A stretch of 64,000 nucleotides of DNA from Abscondita cerata (GCA_030710515.1 JALBCR010003318.1:62001-126000), one strand, 5' to 3'; counted from the first letter of the stretch, positions 47,640 to 60,231 are shown. Made by a program: numbers and translations. The notes: a model not told the origin generated them from the letters alone.

Positions 47640-50400
47640 TTCACTTTTCTTAATCCCCAAAAAACAAACAATACAAAAAAATTATTCCCATATTAGTACA
47701 AAATTTTCTTAAATTACACCTTTCTCTTTTCCTCTCATTTTCTCTCTTTTTTATCACTTCTTTCATCCATTCTATTCGCTGTCCATTATCTCCTAATAGT
47801 ATCCTTCCCTCCCTCTCTTCGGACCGCAGTTCCCCATAATTTTCTTTTAAATGCTCAATATTCTCCCACCCTTCGCTACACATCCTTCATATTCTCTCAT
47901 CATTATTCCTCCAGTACATATTCTCTCTTGCCTCATTCCCGTATCTAAACCTCGTAATGATTTTTTTTCTTTTATACTTCTTTTTCCCTCAGATATCCTG
48001 GTATTCCTTCCGTACTTAACTCCCTGTACTTTTCATTGTATCTTCCCTATTTATATTATCACTTTTTTCCATTTTTCCCCTTCCTTCTATTTCTGTTTAT
48101 CTCCTCTCTCGATGACCCTACCCTTTCATAATAATGTTTTCTGTCCTCTTCACCGTATTTGTTTAAATATTTCTCTACTTCTTTCCAACATTTCTTTAAT
48201 ATCTTATTTGCCTCCTTGTCTCTTATCTTTTTTTAAATCTCGCTCCTAATTTTTCTATCCAAATTTTAATCTTATCTATTTTTCCTTCTTCTTCTATTAT
48301 ATATCTTGGTGTTCCTTTTTCCATTCTTTCCATCCCCATATTTCCGCCTCATTCAATAATACACTCCTTATTAACTTCTCAAACAACCATTTTCTTTTTT
48401 AATATCGTTTCAAAAATCTTTTTCTTATCCTCCATACCTGACTCAATACTTTGTTCTCTTTCTGTCTTAATTTCCTTATATGCCCCTCATCCTTATTGTT
48501 ATAACTAAAATGATACCCAACATACTTGTATTTGTCTACTGTTTGTATTTTTGTTTGCCCCCATAACCATCCCTCTTTTATTCCTCTCCTTTTTTCTTTT
48601 TAAACACCATCATTTTAGTTTTTTCTGCATTTGCTTTAAGCTTTTCCTTTACTAAATACTTTTCGCTACCTCTATCATGCTTCTCATTTCCATTTGATTT
48701 TTGTTAATAAAACAACGTCATTTGCGTACGCCTACAGCTTTTTCTTCTCTATCACTATTGCACCTGTTTTTTTATCACCTCTTCCGAATCACTAATATAT
48801 ATTGAAAATAAACTTGGACTTAATGCACACTCCTGTCTAAGCCCCTTAGTTACTCAAAACTCTCTTCCTATCCTCCTTCTACTCTAGTTCTACATGTTGT
48901 TTTTTTTATACAGTTTTTGTATCCCTGCTACCAAATCTTCGTTTACCCTTCTGACTCATCACTTCCTACAACAGCTTCCTATCCACATTGTCGAAAGCTG
49001 CCTTAATATCTAAAAAATAAGGCATACATTTTTCCTGCATTCTATCCTATCTCTTTATTTACCATATGCCTCAAGATACATATATTGTTCATTATACCTT
49101 TGCCTTTACAGCCTGCCTGCAAATGTGGTATTAACTTCCTCTCTTCTATTTCCTTCTCTAATCTACTTCTTAATATTTTCCATATGTTTAGTACCCCACA
49201 TTTGTGAGACTTACCCCCTGTAGTTTTCAACTTGTATTTTATCCCTCCTTTATATATTGGACATATTATTGCCTCTTTCCATTTTTCAGGAATTTCTTTT
49301 CCTTTCCATATCTTTTCAAATACCTTTCTTATCCTGTCTTACATTTTATCCCTATATATTTCTACTGTTCCCTTGCGTTCCATCAGTACTTTCGGCTTTA
49401 CCTATTTTCACCTTCCATAATGCTTGCACCAACTCCTCCTTTTTATACCTTTACATCTTAATTTTTCTTCTTCTTTCCTATCTCCTACAATTCTTAGCTT
49501 CTTACTTTGTCTTTCTAATAATTTTCTACAATGTTCTTCCCATATATTTCCATCTATCCCTTTTCTGACTTCAGAACTTTCTCCTCCTTCTGCTAATAAA
49601 CTCCCATATTTCACTTTCACTCTGTATTTTTTCTATCTTTTCCTCCAACTTCTTATTGTAGCTTTTTTTCTCTGTTTACACCCTTCTTTGAAACTTTTTT
49701 TTAGATTTTTGTATTTTTCTAACTCCATCTTTCCTTTTATTCTTATTTCTTCTTTCCCTTATCATCTCTTTTTTTTCCGCAATTATCATTCCACTATTCT
49801 TTGTTGTTTTCTAATATACTTGTTTTTTTCTTACACCTTTTTTGTTGCATCATCCATTTTCTTCACAATTCTATGTATTTCCTCTTCAACCTCATAAAAC
49901 ACCTCTTGCTCCTCTTCCATCTTCTTCTTGTACGTTTCTATATTTTTTCTTGACTACACTTTTATTTCTCCCACTCTCCATTATCGTTTAGTTTTTCTTC
50001 TTCTCACTCATTGATCATTATCACCTCTAACGGTTAATAATCGGATTCCTCCTCTTCTCCTATCATCATTTGTTCTATTTCCTCATTTATTATTACGTAG
50101 TCTATGACTGATTCTCCTTTCTCCTATTTATGTGTACTTGCCGTATACCCCTTCTTCCAGATTACCATTTATTATAGTCCATCCTTGTTCTTCGCATTAT
50201 TCTATCAGTATCCTTCCTTGTCAATTTACTTTTTATACATCGAACTCCTTTTTCACTTTTCCCTCTATCATTATTTTCCCTCCTTAGCCTGTTCTTGCGT
50301 TAAACCACTTAATTCCACTTAATAAACCCGTAATAAACTTAATCACTGCTCTACTGCTTCTCACACACAACCTTTCGCTTTGACGTTTACACATCAAATC
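47640..50400 (-). pseudogene. Non-LTR retrotransposon ORF2 (endonuclease end + RT + C-terminal region), degraded
   Basis: Right to left: GWTIINGNLEEG and IGERRISHRL (about 50200-50080) look like the end of an apurinic-type endonuclease. A Lys/Glu-rich linker follows, then RT: EIPEKWKEAIICPIYKGG (near 49290), LEKEIEERKLIPHLQAG (near 49150-49100), GIMNNICILRHMVNKEIG, LRGLRQECALSPSLFSIYI near 48840-48790, AYANDVVLL at 48731-48706, KANAEKTKMM near 48630, VDKYKYVGYHFSYNNKDEG near 48540-48490 and a C-terminal WENIEHLKENYGELRSEE (near 47860-47810). The catalytic box is YAND (48728-48717). Many stops and shifts. The strand bias makes the plus strand strikingly C/T-rich, which produces long spurious Phe/Ser-rich frames there. 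Confidence 0.88.
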
Positions 50401-51522
50401 CCATTATACCTTATAGACATCTAATTATTGGGAGTCTGTGATAAGTATAAAGTGGTTTAATATACATAGATGTGTGAAAATGTTATACAGAAGACATATT
50501 GCGCGTTTCTTTATTTGCTAAGAAATAAATTTAAGAAAGCAAGTTTATTCATTAGTAATGACGCATTAAATATGTTTTCTCGAAAACCAAAAACCAAAAT
50601 CGGAAAAGTTAGAATAAATATTTGTGTACAAACATATTTGTGTCGTCTTGAATTTTTGATGTTAGAGAATACAATGTATTTTGTTTATAAAGAGAGCATA
50701 AATTGTAGTCTATTCGGAAGCAAACATAGTTGCACGTATTTACATGTAAAATAGAAATCCGTGCAATATATCCATCAATTTAAAACAGTGTTGGTTGTCA
50801 AGTAATGAAACCGTGACTGGCTTGCACATACATAAAAACAATATAAAAATATTGTCTTTTTTATTATTATATTACAAAAATAAAGGCGTTTCACGGTTAT
50901 TCCGAAATAATACAAAACGTACAAAATAGTAATCCAAGTCGCGCGTAAAAATGTATAAAAAAAACGTATAATATTTTTACGGTTATGTAAAAATATAATT
51001 TCCATGTGCTGTAAAAGGTTCGTATTAACTGACAAATTTTATGGAAATTTTTCCATGTGTTCGTAAACTGTAGCCTTTCATCAGAAACAAGGTACTCAAC
51101 GAAAGTTAAAATATCTATTAAATTACGAGCTGGAACGTAGTTGAGTAAGCAATTTCATTAATAAAAAATTATGACTAAAAGCTATTCCAAATGAATGTTA
51201 GCAAGGCAGTTACAAACACCCTGTCGAATTTCCTTTTAAAATTAATTAACACATTATTTGAATGTCGATTTTAACTGTAGAAACAAATTGCACCGTTTGG
51301 TTTGTAACAACTGCAATTTAAATATTTAGTTTTAAAATAATTAATCTAGTTACACAAACTTCGTGTTGCTGCGAACAAATAATTATTTAAAACAAACTAC
51401 ACAACGTGTGGAACTTTCTGTTTAACAATGAAGTTAGATATTCATTTAAAAAAAATGTATTCCAAAATATGCAAAATTAAAAATGAAATAAATACTACTT
51501 ATTTATTTTAAATATTGGCATA
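50401..51522. other. AT-rich region, nothing recognised
   Basis: Frames at 50470-50754 (+) and 50775-51035 (-) have no domain or relatives that I recognise and are compositionally like the surrounding noncoding sequence. Confidence 0.4.
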
Positions 51523-51524
51523 TA

Positions 51525-52130
51525 CAGGGTCCGGCATTAGTGCGTCGAAGTACGATATATCGGTTATTAAAGAAGATATTAAAAAAATTGTTAACAAAAT
51601 TATAGGCCGCTTCAAACTTTACATTTTAAAAAATTATTTTGTATTTACAGGGTGTTACATATTACCAGGTGAACCAGACATACTTTTTTTAAATGGGACA
51701 CCATTACTTCAAATTTAGATTGAGCTCATATTCACCGTACTTTCAATATTGGGTTTCGTTACGTTATACAGGATATTTCAAAAGTTATAGTCAATTATAT
51801 ACAAAAATAAGTTTATTTCAACTTCTTGTATATCCTACACAAAACAACCTAATTATAATTCTTTTTTAAGCATAATTTTTGACAGTGTTACGAGAAAGTG
51901 CTATTTCTTTATTATTGCACATAATTTTGTCAATTTTTTCAAATGAATTACCCTGTATTTTATTCTAAAAAGTGAAAATACACTTTATGTTCTTTCATTT
52001 TTGTTTACTACTCTCTATTGCTAAAATTATTAATTTCTTGAGATATTTTCAATTCAATAACAGGGAATTTTTTTTTTAATTTCTATAATAGGTATCAAGT
52101 TAGTAATGAACAAATGACAGTATATTATTC
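51525..52130. repeat. Left terminal inverted repeat of the element at 51525-53764
   Basis: Mirrors 53145-53764. Shared blocks include GTGCGTCGAAGTA, GTTATAGTCAATT, GTTACGAGAAAGTGCTATTTCTTTATT and TTTATTCTAAA. Similarity fades near 52100-52130, just before the transposase coding remnants. Confidence 0.88.
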
Positions 52131-52157
52131 AGTAACTGTCATTTCACAAACTTCTTT

Positions 52158-53055
52158 GAAATTGTGTAGTACTTATTAAAATGTTAAACTACTTAAATAT
52201 GGTTCGAAATAAACTTTCTGGTTGAGTAATTAACAGACATGGTATGGGTACTGGGAGAATGTATAAAAAATTGTGTATTAGTTCAAAAAATTTACAAAGA
52301 GATATTATGAAAAAAAAAAACGAACAAAACCTGTACTTAAAGGAGAAAATGAATTAAACATGTCCGAATAATATTGCGTAAAAGTAAGATGCATCTATAC
52401 CATATCCAGTTGCATCAAGAGTTACTTGAAGATGACTATCGCAGAAGGGTTGCATTTTGCGAATGGGGTCAACAACAAATTCATTTCTTTGATTTTGCCC
52501 TCTTTGGAGACGAAGTCACATTTCATAAATACGGAATTGTAAATAGACAGAATTTTCACTACTATTCGACAAGTAATCCATATCTTATAGAAACTCATGG
52601 TCAAACTAAGTGGTCTTTAAATGTTTGGGGTGGTATAGTTGGAGATCACGTAATTGGACCACATTTGTTTGATGGAATAGTGAATGTTCAGATTTATTTG
52701 AACGCTTTAGAAAATTATTTACCATTACTGTTAGAAAACGTACCCCTTAGCATTCATCAAAGAATGTGGTTATTACACGATGGAGCTCCGGTACACCACA
52801 CTAGATTAATTTATAATCATCTTAATACCCATTGCATGGCCAGCTCGTTCATCAGAGTTAACTAAAATTGATTTCTTTATGTAGGGTTATGTGAAAAGCA
52901 TGTGTATCAAGTATTTCCAACCACAACAGATAAAATGAAGAATAAAATACAAGAAATATTAATGTTGAAATGTTAAGATGTGAGTTGAGAATTTGAATAT
53001 CGACTGCAATATTGCATTGATGTTTTTGGGGGGAACTATTGAACACTTATTATAA
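52158..53055 (+). pseudogene. DUF4817-group DDE transposase, N-terminally truncated and deleted in the core
   Basis: Readable from VRIILRKSKMHLYHIQL (near 52355-52400) through ELLEDDYRRRVAFCEWGQQQ, LFGDEVTFHKYG (Asp 52509-52511), NVWGGIVGDHVIGPHLF, LLHDGAPVHHTRLIYNHL (Asp 52779-52781), PIAWPARSSELTKIDFFM (Asp 52870-52872) and VFGGNYEHLL with stop 53053-53055. The second and third Asp codons are only 91 bases apart, against 126 in the relative at 8929-10091, so about 35 bases including a frame change were lost between LNT and PIAWP. Other defects: stop where WG is expected after FFM, one-base insertion before EHLL. The N-terminal HTH is missing or unrecognisable. Confidence 0.88.
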
Positions 53056-53144
53056 AATTATATCACTTTATAAAAATTTTGTCTTAATAACTAATATTTT
53101 TTGAGTTTTTATAATAATAAGTCACACTTTTATTTGTTTATGGC

Positions 53145-53764
53145 TAACTTGTTTTAATAGAAATTTAAAAAAAAATTTTGTTATTAAATTGAAAAAAGCT
53201 CAGAAATTAACGATTTTAGCTATAGAGAGTACTAATCAAAATTGAAAAACATAAAGCGTATTTGCATTGTTTAGAATAAAATACAGGGTGATTTATTTGA
53301 AAAAAATTGACAAAGTATGTGCTCGCCTTTACGTCTCGCTCTATATTCCATTGATGCAATAATAAAGAAATAGCACTTTCTCGTAACACTGTATCAATGT
53401 CAAAAGTCATGCTTAAAAGAATTATAATTAGATTGTTTTGTCTAGGTTATACAGGAGGTTGAAATGAGCATGATTTTCGTATACAATTGACTATAACTTT
53501 TGAAATATCCTGTATAACATAATAAAACCCTATATTAAAAGTACGGCGGATATGAGCTTAATCTAAGTTTAAAATAATATATAGGGTGTCCCATTTAAAA
53601 AAAAGTATGTTTGGTTCACCCTGGTAATATATAACACCCTGTAAATATGAAAATAGTTTTAAAATGTAAAGTTTAAAGTGGCTTATAACTTTTGTTAATA
53701 ACCTGTTTTGATATCTCCTTAATAACCGATATATCATACTTCGACGCACTAATGCCGCACCCTG
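53145..53764. repeat. Right terminal inverted repeat of the element at 51525-53764
   Basis: Reverse complement of the left arm, diverged by scattered substitutions and small gaps. Starts about 90 bases after the transposase stop. Confidence 0.88.
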
Positions 53765-54037
53765 TATGTAGATTCATCATTCTTAATATGTAAAACTTGA
53801 CAACTACAACTTATTAAATATATTCGTTTGTTCCATACATATTGTTAAAACATGTGCTTGGACACAGAAAAACTCTCTTGAACATCATTGAAAGTTATAG
53901 GAATTGCTATGAAATCAGATAATTTGCTTCTTTTGAGATGTTTTATAATATTAATAATATTACTATCCCCTCATTGTTTTAAGCGTCTAAATAAGTATTT
54001 TTAATTAGGTCGCCAACTTTACCTTTATTATAAAGGT

Positions 54038-54040
<3 letters not shown>

Positions 54041-54093
<53 letters not shown>
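54041..54093. repeat. (AT)n microsatellite
   Basis: Uninterrupted AT run of about 26 units. Confidence 0.95.
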
Positions 54094-54094
<1 letters not shown>

Positions 54095-54286
54095 TTCAAA
54101 TAAGTAAACTTATTTCATGCCCCAGTTTATTCAGATTTTTTACAAGTTTTCATCACTCTTAAGCTGATGACACAGCTGGTCAATTTTAAGATGGCCGTCT
54201 TCCTATTGGATATAATATTGATATGTCGGCCGACATACGGGCAATATCTTCTAAGGGAGAAATTGAAGCGAGTAATTAGCCTTATT

Positions 54287-54437
54287 CAGAGTAACTTAAG
54301 TTATTTGGGATTAGACCGTACTTCATGTAATAATTTATTTTGATGATGAAGTCAATATCTCATTAGCGAAATATTGAAAATAAACATTTTACAAACTTTC
54401 AAATTATTTCGGTCTAATCCCATACAACTTAACTTCT
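54287..54437. repeat. Short inverted repeat, about 28-bp arms
   Basis: TAACTTAAGTTATTTGGGATTAGACCG near 54291 mirrors CGGTCTAATCCCATACAACTTAACTTC near 54410. Internal sequence is AT-rich. Possibly the ends of a very small element. Confidence 0.55.
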
Positions 54438-54469
54438 ACTAGGGGATATTTTCTTTGAATAAGATCCTG

Positions 54470-55540
54470 TTCAAGTAATTGAGCCTCGGATCACAATCCT
54501 TTTCTAGTCTTTTAGGTGCAGTAGCGCCAGCTTGGCCTTTCTGTCAATAACAAGAAAAATAGGGGTCAACCTCAAAAGATGATAAATACATGCTGTAGGG
54601 CAGGGATTCATATACATGCGAGTCTCTGAACTTTCTTGAATTCCTTCCTGGTTTTTAAGATCAGAAAGTTTGCGTCATCGGACAACACCATACGTAATAA
54701 TGAAGCTACACATAATGCACTACTTCCATCGCAGTATTTTAGTTTTCCAATCCCATTTCTTTGCCTGCGAGTCTGTTCCACACTAACTATGCTTTGGTGA
54801 CTTTGTTAGTAACATTTACTAGGTGTTCCTTTTAGTTCAGTTTCTTATCTAGTGTGATATCTAGGTATTTGATTGAGTTACTACAACTTACGACTGTCCC
54901 ACCAACTTGGATTGGCTTAAGTCCGTTGAGTCTCTTTCTACTAGCGCAATTTTGCTGGTATTAATTCTCAACCTGGTAGATCTGCATCATCTCTCTGTCA
55001 ATTCTAACCCTGTCTGTACGATGTTACAGAGGTTGTATTCATACTTGCTCTGTGCAAATATAACAATGTCGTCAACAAGTAGACTCTATATCAGAGGCGA
55101 TAACACTCCGGCTCTGGGACGTTTCTTGAGGTATTTACTACAACGGTAAAGTTTTACAGTCTTGCTTCAGCCTTTTGAACCTCAGAAGTTCTCACAACCA
55201 TCTGACTTAGTTTAGGACTCTACCATGCAGTATTTCTGCCTACCAATCGTGCGGCAACAGCCCTTGCTTCATAGGGTTCTATGATTGCACCGTTTACCTG
55301 GCGTTTGGGTTATCTAGATACTTATTAGGCAGGTTAGGGTCTAGCGAGTAAAGGTACTTGTCTTTTCCAAGCCCGTAGCTCGTCTACTTCCTGAACCGCC
55401 ATTGTCAGATCTTCTCAGTAACTGGCTCATCAGTAAGGTTTGGAAGCTATCCTCCGATTTTTTCCTAAACCGATCTTTCCGAACCGATAGTGGAGGTGTC
55501 GCCTTGTTGTTTTAGTTGCTGCGGCTAACATTCCGTCAAT
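54470..55540 (-). pseudogene. R1/jockey-like reverse transcriptase ORF2, 3' half, degraded
   Basis: Minus strand shows, in order, an RT catalytic-box remnant LLVDDIVIFAQSKYEYN (near 55070-55025, box VDD), STRLRINTSKIALVERD, a LNGLKPIQVGGTVV block (54930-54890), SIKYLDITLDKKLN (near 54870-54840), FIRATRE/VQRLACMY-type region near 54640-54610 and IYHLLRLTPIFLVIDRKAKLALLHLKD near 54580-54510. The last block corresponds to the post-RT region of jockey and R1 elements (LLGLPPL-L-I--EA). The endonuclease and first RT motifs are not recognisable in 55140-55540. Many stops. Confidence 0.75.
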
Positions 55541-55559
55541 GCTGACGGCCAGAACACCG

Positions 55560-56530
55560 CCTTTTCTTTCTTTCTTGGAGCGCTGGCTCACATGCAGGGC
55601 AGCATTAGAGTGACTTGCAGCCGGAGGATTTTCACCGCCGTGAGTTCCGCGCTTCTAGAGGCACAGAATGTGTTATGTGCTGTTTGGAGTTGTTGTCACC
55701 CTCTATAACTGCTTCGTTGTTGTCACAGTTTACAATCAACGTGCCTGGTTGAAAGTAGATAACTTCAAACCACACTAGACAGTTGTTATCATTTTCTATC
55801 CGGTTGATAATGGCGTCTTCAATCTTGGATAGTTTATCTGACGTGAGAATCACGTCCGCGTACTGTTCTGCCAGACTGCTACATTAAACGCTGCCGCGTA
55901 GGTGGTGCCAGTATCTTTCCCGGTATCTCTAATAATGAGGATTTTAGTTCGGAGGGTGGGGTGTTTCATCTGCTTAGCTCTTTCGCGGTTTTGAGGGCTA
56001 GATGCGTTCCTCAATTGCTTTTTTTGCGTGCTCTTGGATAGGTTCCGGTAGTCGATTCAGTGTCAAACTCAGGGATTTCTCATAACGTACCTTTGGCAAA
56101 GAAGCGAACATAGCGTCGCATCTTGACACCGTTTAGTTTTCTGCCAAATCTCAAAGTTGGCTATTTGTAGGAAGTATGATATCCTTCTGCGGGGCCTGGT
56201 CGTCATTCGTCGGTGCTGTTGTCGCAGTTGACGTGTTTTGCGACGTACCATAGGAGAGTGGTCTCTTGCTACATACTGTAGCCCGCGTCGGTTTAGGGAT
56301 GGTGATCTCCTTTTATCTCTTCTGACCATTGAATGTCGGCTAGTTCGGGAAACTATTCTCCTCTCTGACTAGTCGATGAAGCCTGAGTTCCCGGAAGAGG
56401 AGTCATCTCCTGTAGAGTCAGCACCGGTCTGTCACTTGAATGATTAGTCTTCCGTTTTTTGCCAAGGCAGTAGCAAGGATATCCTCGTAAATTATTGTAT
56501 TAAGTAAGCAGCATCGGAAGCTACTCCGTA
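55560..56530 (-). pseudogene. ORF1 (DUF4780-like) of the same R1/jockey-like element
   Basis: Minus strand: a Gly/Arg-rich N-terminal part, then GVKMRRYVRFFAKGTL near 56130-56085, LSLTLNRLPEPIQEHAKKAI (near 56065-56000), an Asn/Pro-rich linker, and VILTSDKLSKIEDAIINRIEND with GTLIVNCDNNEAVIEGDNN (55855-55680). The last block matches my recollection of DUF4780, a domain found in ORF1-type proteins of arthropod retrotransposons. A related stretch, GAKTRHYLRFLTEGKSPEKAL, occurs at 62907-63165, supporting a dispersed family. Several shifts and stops. Confidence 0.6.
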
Positions 56531-56559
56531 TGAGTTTCGCTATTTGGTCACAAATAGAA

Positions 56560-57710
56560 AAAAGCAAATGTAAGCTTACAAGATATTATTTGACAGTGAT
56601 ACCTAAAGTACTAGTTACTTTTTGTAATGATTAAATAAAACCAAACACATTTATTTCAAATTTCCTTTTAATGTCACAGGTAGTGTGTAGTTGTGTCCAC
56701 CATAAGTTAGTAGATGAATGTTCAATTAAAAAAGACCTTGTCCTTTATTTACCAACGTGCACTTAGACTTTCATAATTAATATATTGCATGTGTACAATG
56801 TGTATATTATTGAATCTCATGAAGTACATAGTTTCTATTAAGATTCAGAACCAATAAAAATTCATCAGCATTATTATATTATACAATATCCTGATTTATG
56901 ATTCATCAACTTTTACAAATCATATTCCTAGTGTAACTAATGAATTGACACAATATGAAATTTATTATTTTGTTACGGAATGCAACTTCCTCAGGTTCAT
57001 TTCTTAATTCTCCTATATGTATCTTAAGCTGATATTATTTCTTGAAGTGTGCTTTTTTAATTCAAAACGTAAAAGAAAATTACACAAATTGACTACACAG
57101 GTTCAAAATTACATCAAACTAAAAATATATAACTCATATAGATTCATTACATTTAGCTGCAGCATAATAAATTTTCATTTGCAATGCATGAGTCTGGAAT
57201 TACACTGCAAAGTTACTATATTATGATATACATTAAAATTTTTACTAGACGTACTTGTACTGTTGAATATAAATATGAAAGCGTCGTTACGCTATAAGAA
57301 GTTATAATTTTCTTTTTTGATCCTCAATCAATTCCGGACAGAAAGTTGGTTTTTACAATTAATTATGTTTAGATGTAGTTTTGTCATATGCAGACAATTA
57401 TAAAAAACAATAACAGATAGTTGATAAAAAAATTTCGCAGATGAGACTCATTTGAGCTGTAGCTGTTATAAGAGTTTACTAAGGTAAAGTTACAGGTGAA
57501 TAAAGTATACTATAAAATATTACATGTACTTGAACATTTACTAAACCTAAAAATTAACAATTAAAAAAATTTAAATCATTGTGTAATAAGAAAATAAATA
57601 TTTAATAATGAACCTGTATGACAATAAAAATAATAAATCGTATAAGAAAAAAAATCGTAAAACTGTTAACTTACTGTATAAGTTGTTTCCTTGACTGCAA
57701 CAATGAGAAA
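56560..57710. other. AT-rich region, nothing recognised
   Basis: Short frames only (57017-57226; 57571-57957 on minus is a shadow of the next element). No repeats recognised. Confidence 0.4.
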
Positions 57711-57714
57711 CAGT

Positions 57715-59935
57715 ATGTCTATTGCGCAACAACCTTCCAATGAAGCTAAAATACTCTGTCCTCATTGCACCTTGCCGTACTTTAGGGGGACTGAAGACCC
57801 ATATGTCAAAAAAACACAAATTGGTGAACAATGACCGCGATTCAGAAGAAAAAGAGTGTGAAGTTATACAGAAGCTAATTGAATACCTAACGGATTTCAA
57901 TACATCAGTTCCAGTATTGAAAAAAATCCCAAAGTCAGCTAGAAACTTGCAGCTCATACCTTGTCCTCCGTTATTAAGAAATGTGTTTCCGTCAATGACG
58001 TTTGTACCTAAAGGGAGCTACTGTTATTTTCTTATTATTCACTCCGCGTGCCAATTAAGAAGCAAAAGGAAGGTCTTGGAACAGCTGTCAAGTTCAACTT
58101 ATTAAACCCCTCACACTCTACAATTTCAAACTCTAAAAGAAGCATTCACGTAACCTTTCTAAAGTTGTCCAAGCCAAAGTAGATGACGGTGATGTCATAG
58201 GAGCAATCACATTACTTTCAATCAGTGATTTTATCGCCCCGTACAACAAAGACGCATTAGCTTCACTACAGTCAAAACATCCCAAACCATCAAGGGATCT
58301 CAAAGACCACCTTTGATGCTTCCATTGTTTTGATTGTTTTCGAGATGGATATGGTTCAACACGCAATTTTCAGTTTTTCGTGTGGCTCCAAGTAGAACGA
58401 ATAATCTTTTGGCCTCAGCATTTGAAAGACCTCATCTCACAAAACTCAATTGTAAATAGAAGCAGATTGCCTCATGGGTCACAAAACTCGTCAACCTAAT
58501 CCTGTCTGGCAGAGTAAACCCCCTTATCTAGCCTATTCTTTTCCGAACGTCACTTACAGCTTTAACGAAAGAAGATGAGGGAATACGACCTATTGCTGTC
58601 GGAATGATTTATCGCGCATCGCAGCAAAATTAGCTTCTGCAACTCAGTCAGGGAAAAAGTCGAAAACCACCTTCGACCAATTAAGTTATGCGATTTGGCA
58701 TTAAAGGAGGCTATTGTTTATGCTGGGAGAAACCTACATTCAAAATAATACTAATACCAGCAAAATTATTTTAAAAATCAACTTTAAAAAACGCGTTTAA
58801 CTCAATCAAAAGAGATAATATGCTTTTGGAGGCTTTATCAACTTGTCCTATGCTGTTTCTCGTCTTTCATCAATGCTACAGCTCGGAGTCCATCTTATTC
58901 TATAAAATAGACAGAATATCATTAGCAGTAGGAGCCCAGCAAGGGGATCCAAATAGACCCCTTTTTTGCTTGGCTATTCACAATCTAATTAAGGAATTAA
59001 CCTCAGAGTTCAACGCGTGGTACCTCAACGACGGTACCTCTTGGAGGATCACCTGAATCTGTCATAGCAGATGTCACCAACGTCATCAGTGCTGGCAGAC
59101 GTTTAGGACTAGAAGTTCCACCTAGAAAATGTGAACTCTTATTTCTCTTCAACCCAAATCCTGAAGTCATTCAGTCGTTAAATTTAGTATGTCTAGGAAT
59201 CAAAATTATCACTGACGAACTTACCCTCCTGGGAGCACTTTTGCTAAAATCTGCCACCGAAGACATCTTAAAACAGTAACTCACCGCATTACAAAGCTTA
59301 TCTTCAAGAATCAAAGGTTTGAACTCTCACGCTGTCTATTTTCTACTAAAATGTGATATTGGAATCCCGAAATTGAATTATCTCCTTCGATCAACTTTAC
59401 TCATAAATTTTCACATAACATCTGATTGACAAATTTGATCAAGAGTTTTACCAAACCATACAGACAGAGCTCAACTCAATCATTCATAAAGCCTTTGGTT
59501 CTGCTTACGTTCCCTCTGTTTTGGAACCAAGTATCTGTAGAAATGATGAAAAACAAGCAGATAGAATGTTCCTTGTTCCCTGGACAAGTGGAAAGCTTTT
59601 AATTTTGGACGCCACGTGCACGGAAACTTTATTCCCATCTAACATCACCGTTTTCGCCAAAGTCTCCCTTAGTGCCTCTAATTTGGCCGCCTCAAACAAA
59701 CGAAGAAAATATAAGAAGATTGTAAGAAAATGAAGCATAAAGACCTTGGGATTTTTTAGTGATGATGCCTTATAATTTGTTACTCATCTTAGTAACCGTT
59801 TTCGGGATGTTACAGAAGAACCAAGATCCAAGTCATACCTCACTCAACATATCAGTCGGCCTATCCAAATAGGAAACGCGGCAAGTGTCCTTGAACCCTA
59901 CCTTCACAAACCTCTTTAGACAAAATCTACCTCTT
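57715..59935 (+). pseudogene. Non-LTR retrotransposon with C2H2 finger, RT and restriction-like endonuclease, degraded
   Basis: Order of domains on plus: C2H2 finger ILCPHCTLPYFRG-LKTHMSKKHK (57750-57825, one shift inside), RT with SGRVNPLI (58508), EDEGIRPIAVGMIYR (58573-58615), NAFNSIKRDNMLLEAL (58792-58838), VGAQQGDPNRPLFCLAIHNL (58931-58990), WYLND at 59018-59032, SAGRRLGLEVPPRKCELLF, then HAVYFLLKCDIGIPKLNYLLR (near 59320-59385). C-terminal nuclease-like block: ADRMFLVPWTSGKLLILDATCTET (59550-59630), resembling the RPD--x-WD layout of restriction-like endonucleases. The end is EEPRSKSYLTQHIS and IGNAASVLEP (59810-59900). This finger-RT-nuclease order is that of R2/NeSL-like elements. Box YLDD is YLND. 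Many shifts. Confidence 0.8.
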
Positions 59936-60231
59936 TAGTTTATTTATGTTTTACAGTGTTTTTATAATTTATGTCAAACTATTTCTTTATGTTCCCTCAT
60001 CAGTGCTGTTTAAATAAAAAAGTAACTTGTAATCTTGGTAAGTACTTTAATCTATAAAAAAATTCCAGATTCCTAATACTCAGCTACTAAAAATCTTGTA
60101 TCAGCCACTACTGCGCCAATAGTTAGCCATGGCAAAATAGCGTGGTAAAAGATCAGTCAAGTAAAACCTTTAAAAATGTTGATCAAAAATTAAAGAAACA
60201 ATATCGACTTGTAATTATTGTATTCTTTATT

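Larger units (their letters stand above)
51525..53764 (+). mobile_element. Second long-TIR DDE element (2240 bp)
   Basis: Ends CAGGGTCCGGCATTAGTGCG (51525) and, reversed, CAGGGTGCGGCATTAGTGCG (53764), with TA on both flanks (51523-51524, 53765-53766). Arms about 0.6 kb enclose one transposase gene. Near each end lies an inner block with ACAGGGTGTTACATATTACC and AAATGGGACACC, which resembles the ends of short elements elsewhere in the window. Confidence 0.92.

Noticed and set aside
47851..50322. Several plus-strand frames of 60-157 codons that look like membrane proteins
   Set aside because: They mirror the purine-rich minus-strand retrotransposon; hydrophobicity follows from its composition and the minus frames hold clear RT motifs.
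54155..54185. Isolated CTGATGA resembling a hammerhead core
   Set aside because: No GAAA, helix II or cleavage triplet in the expected positions.
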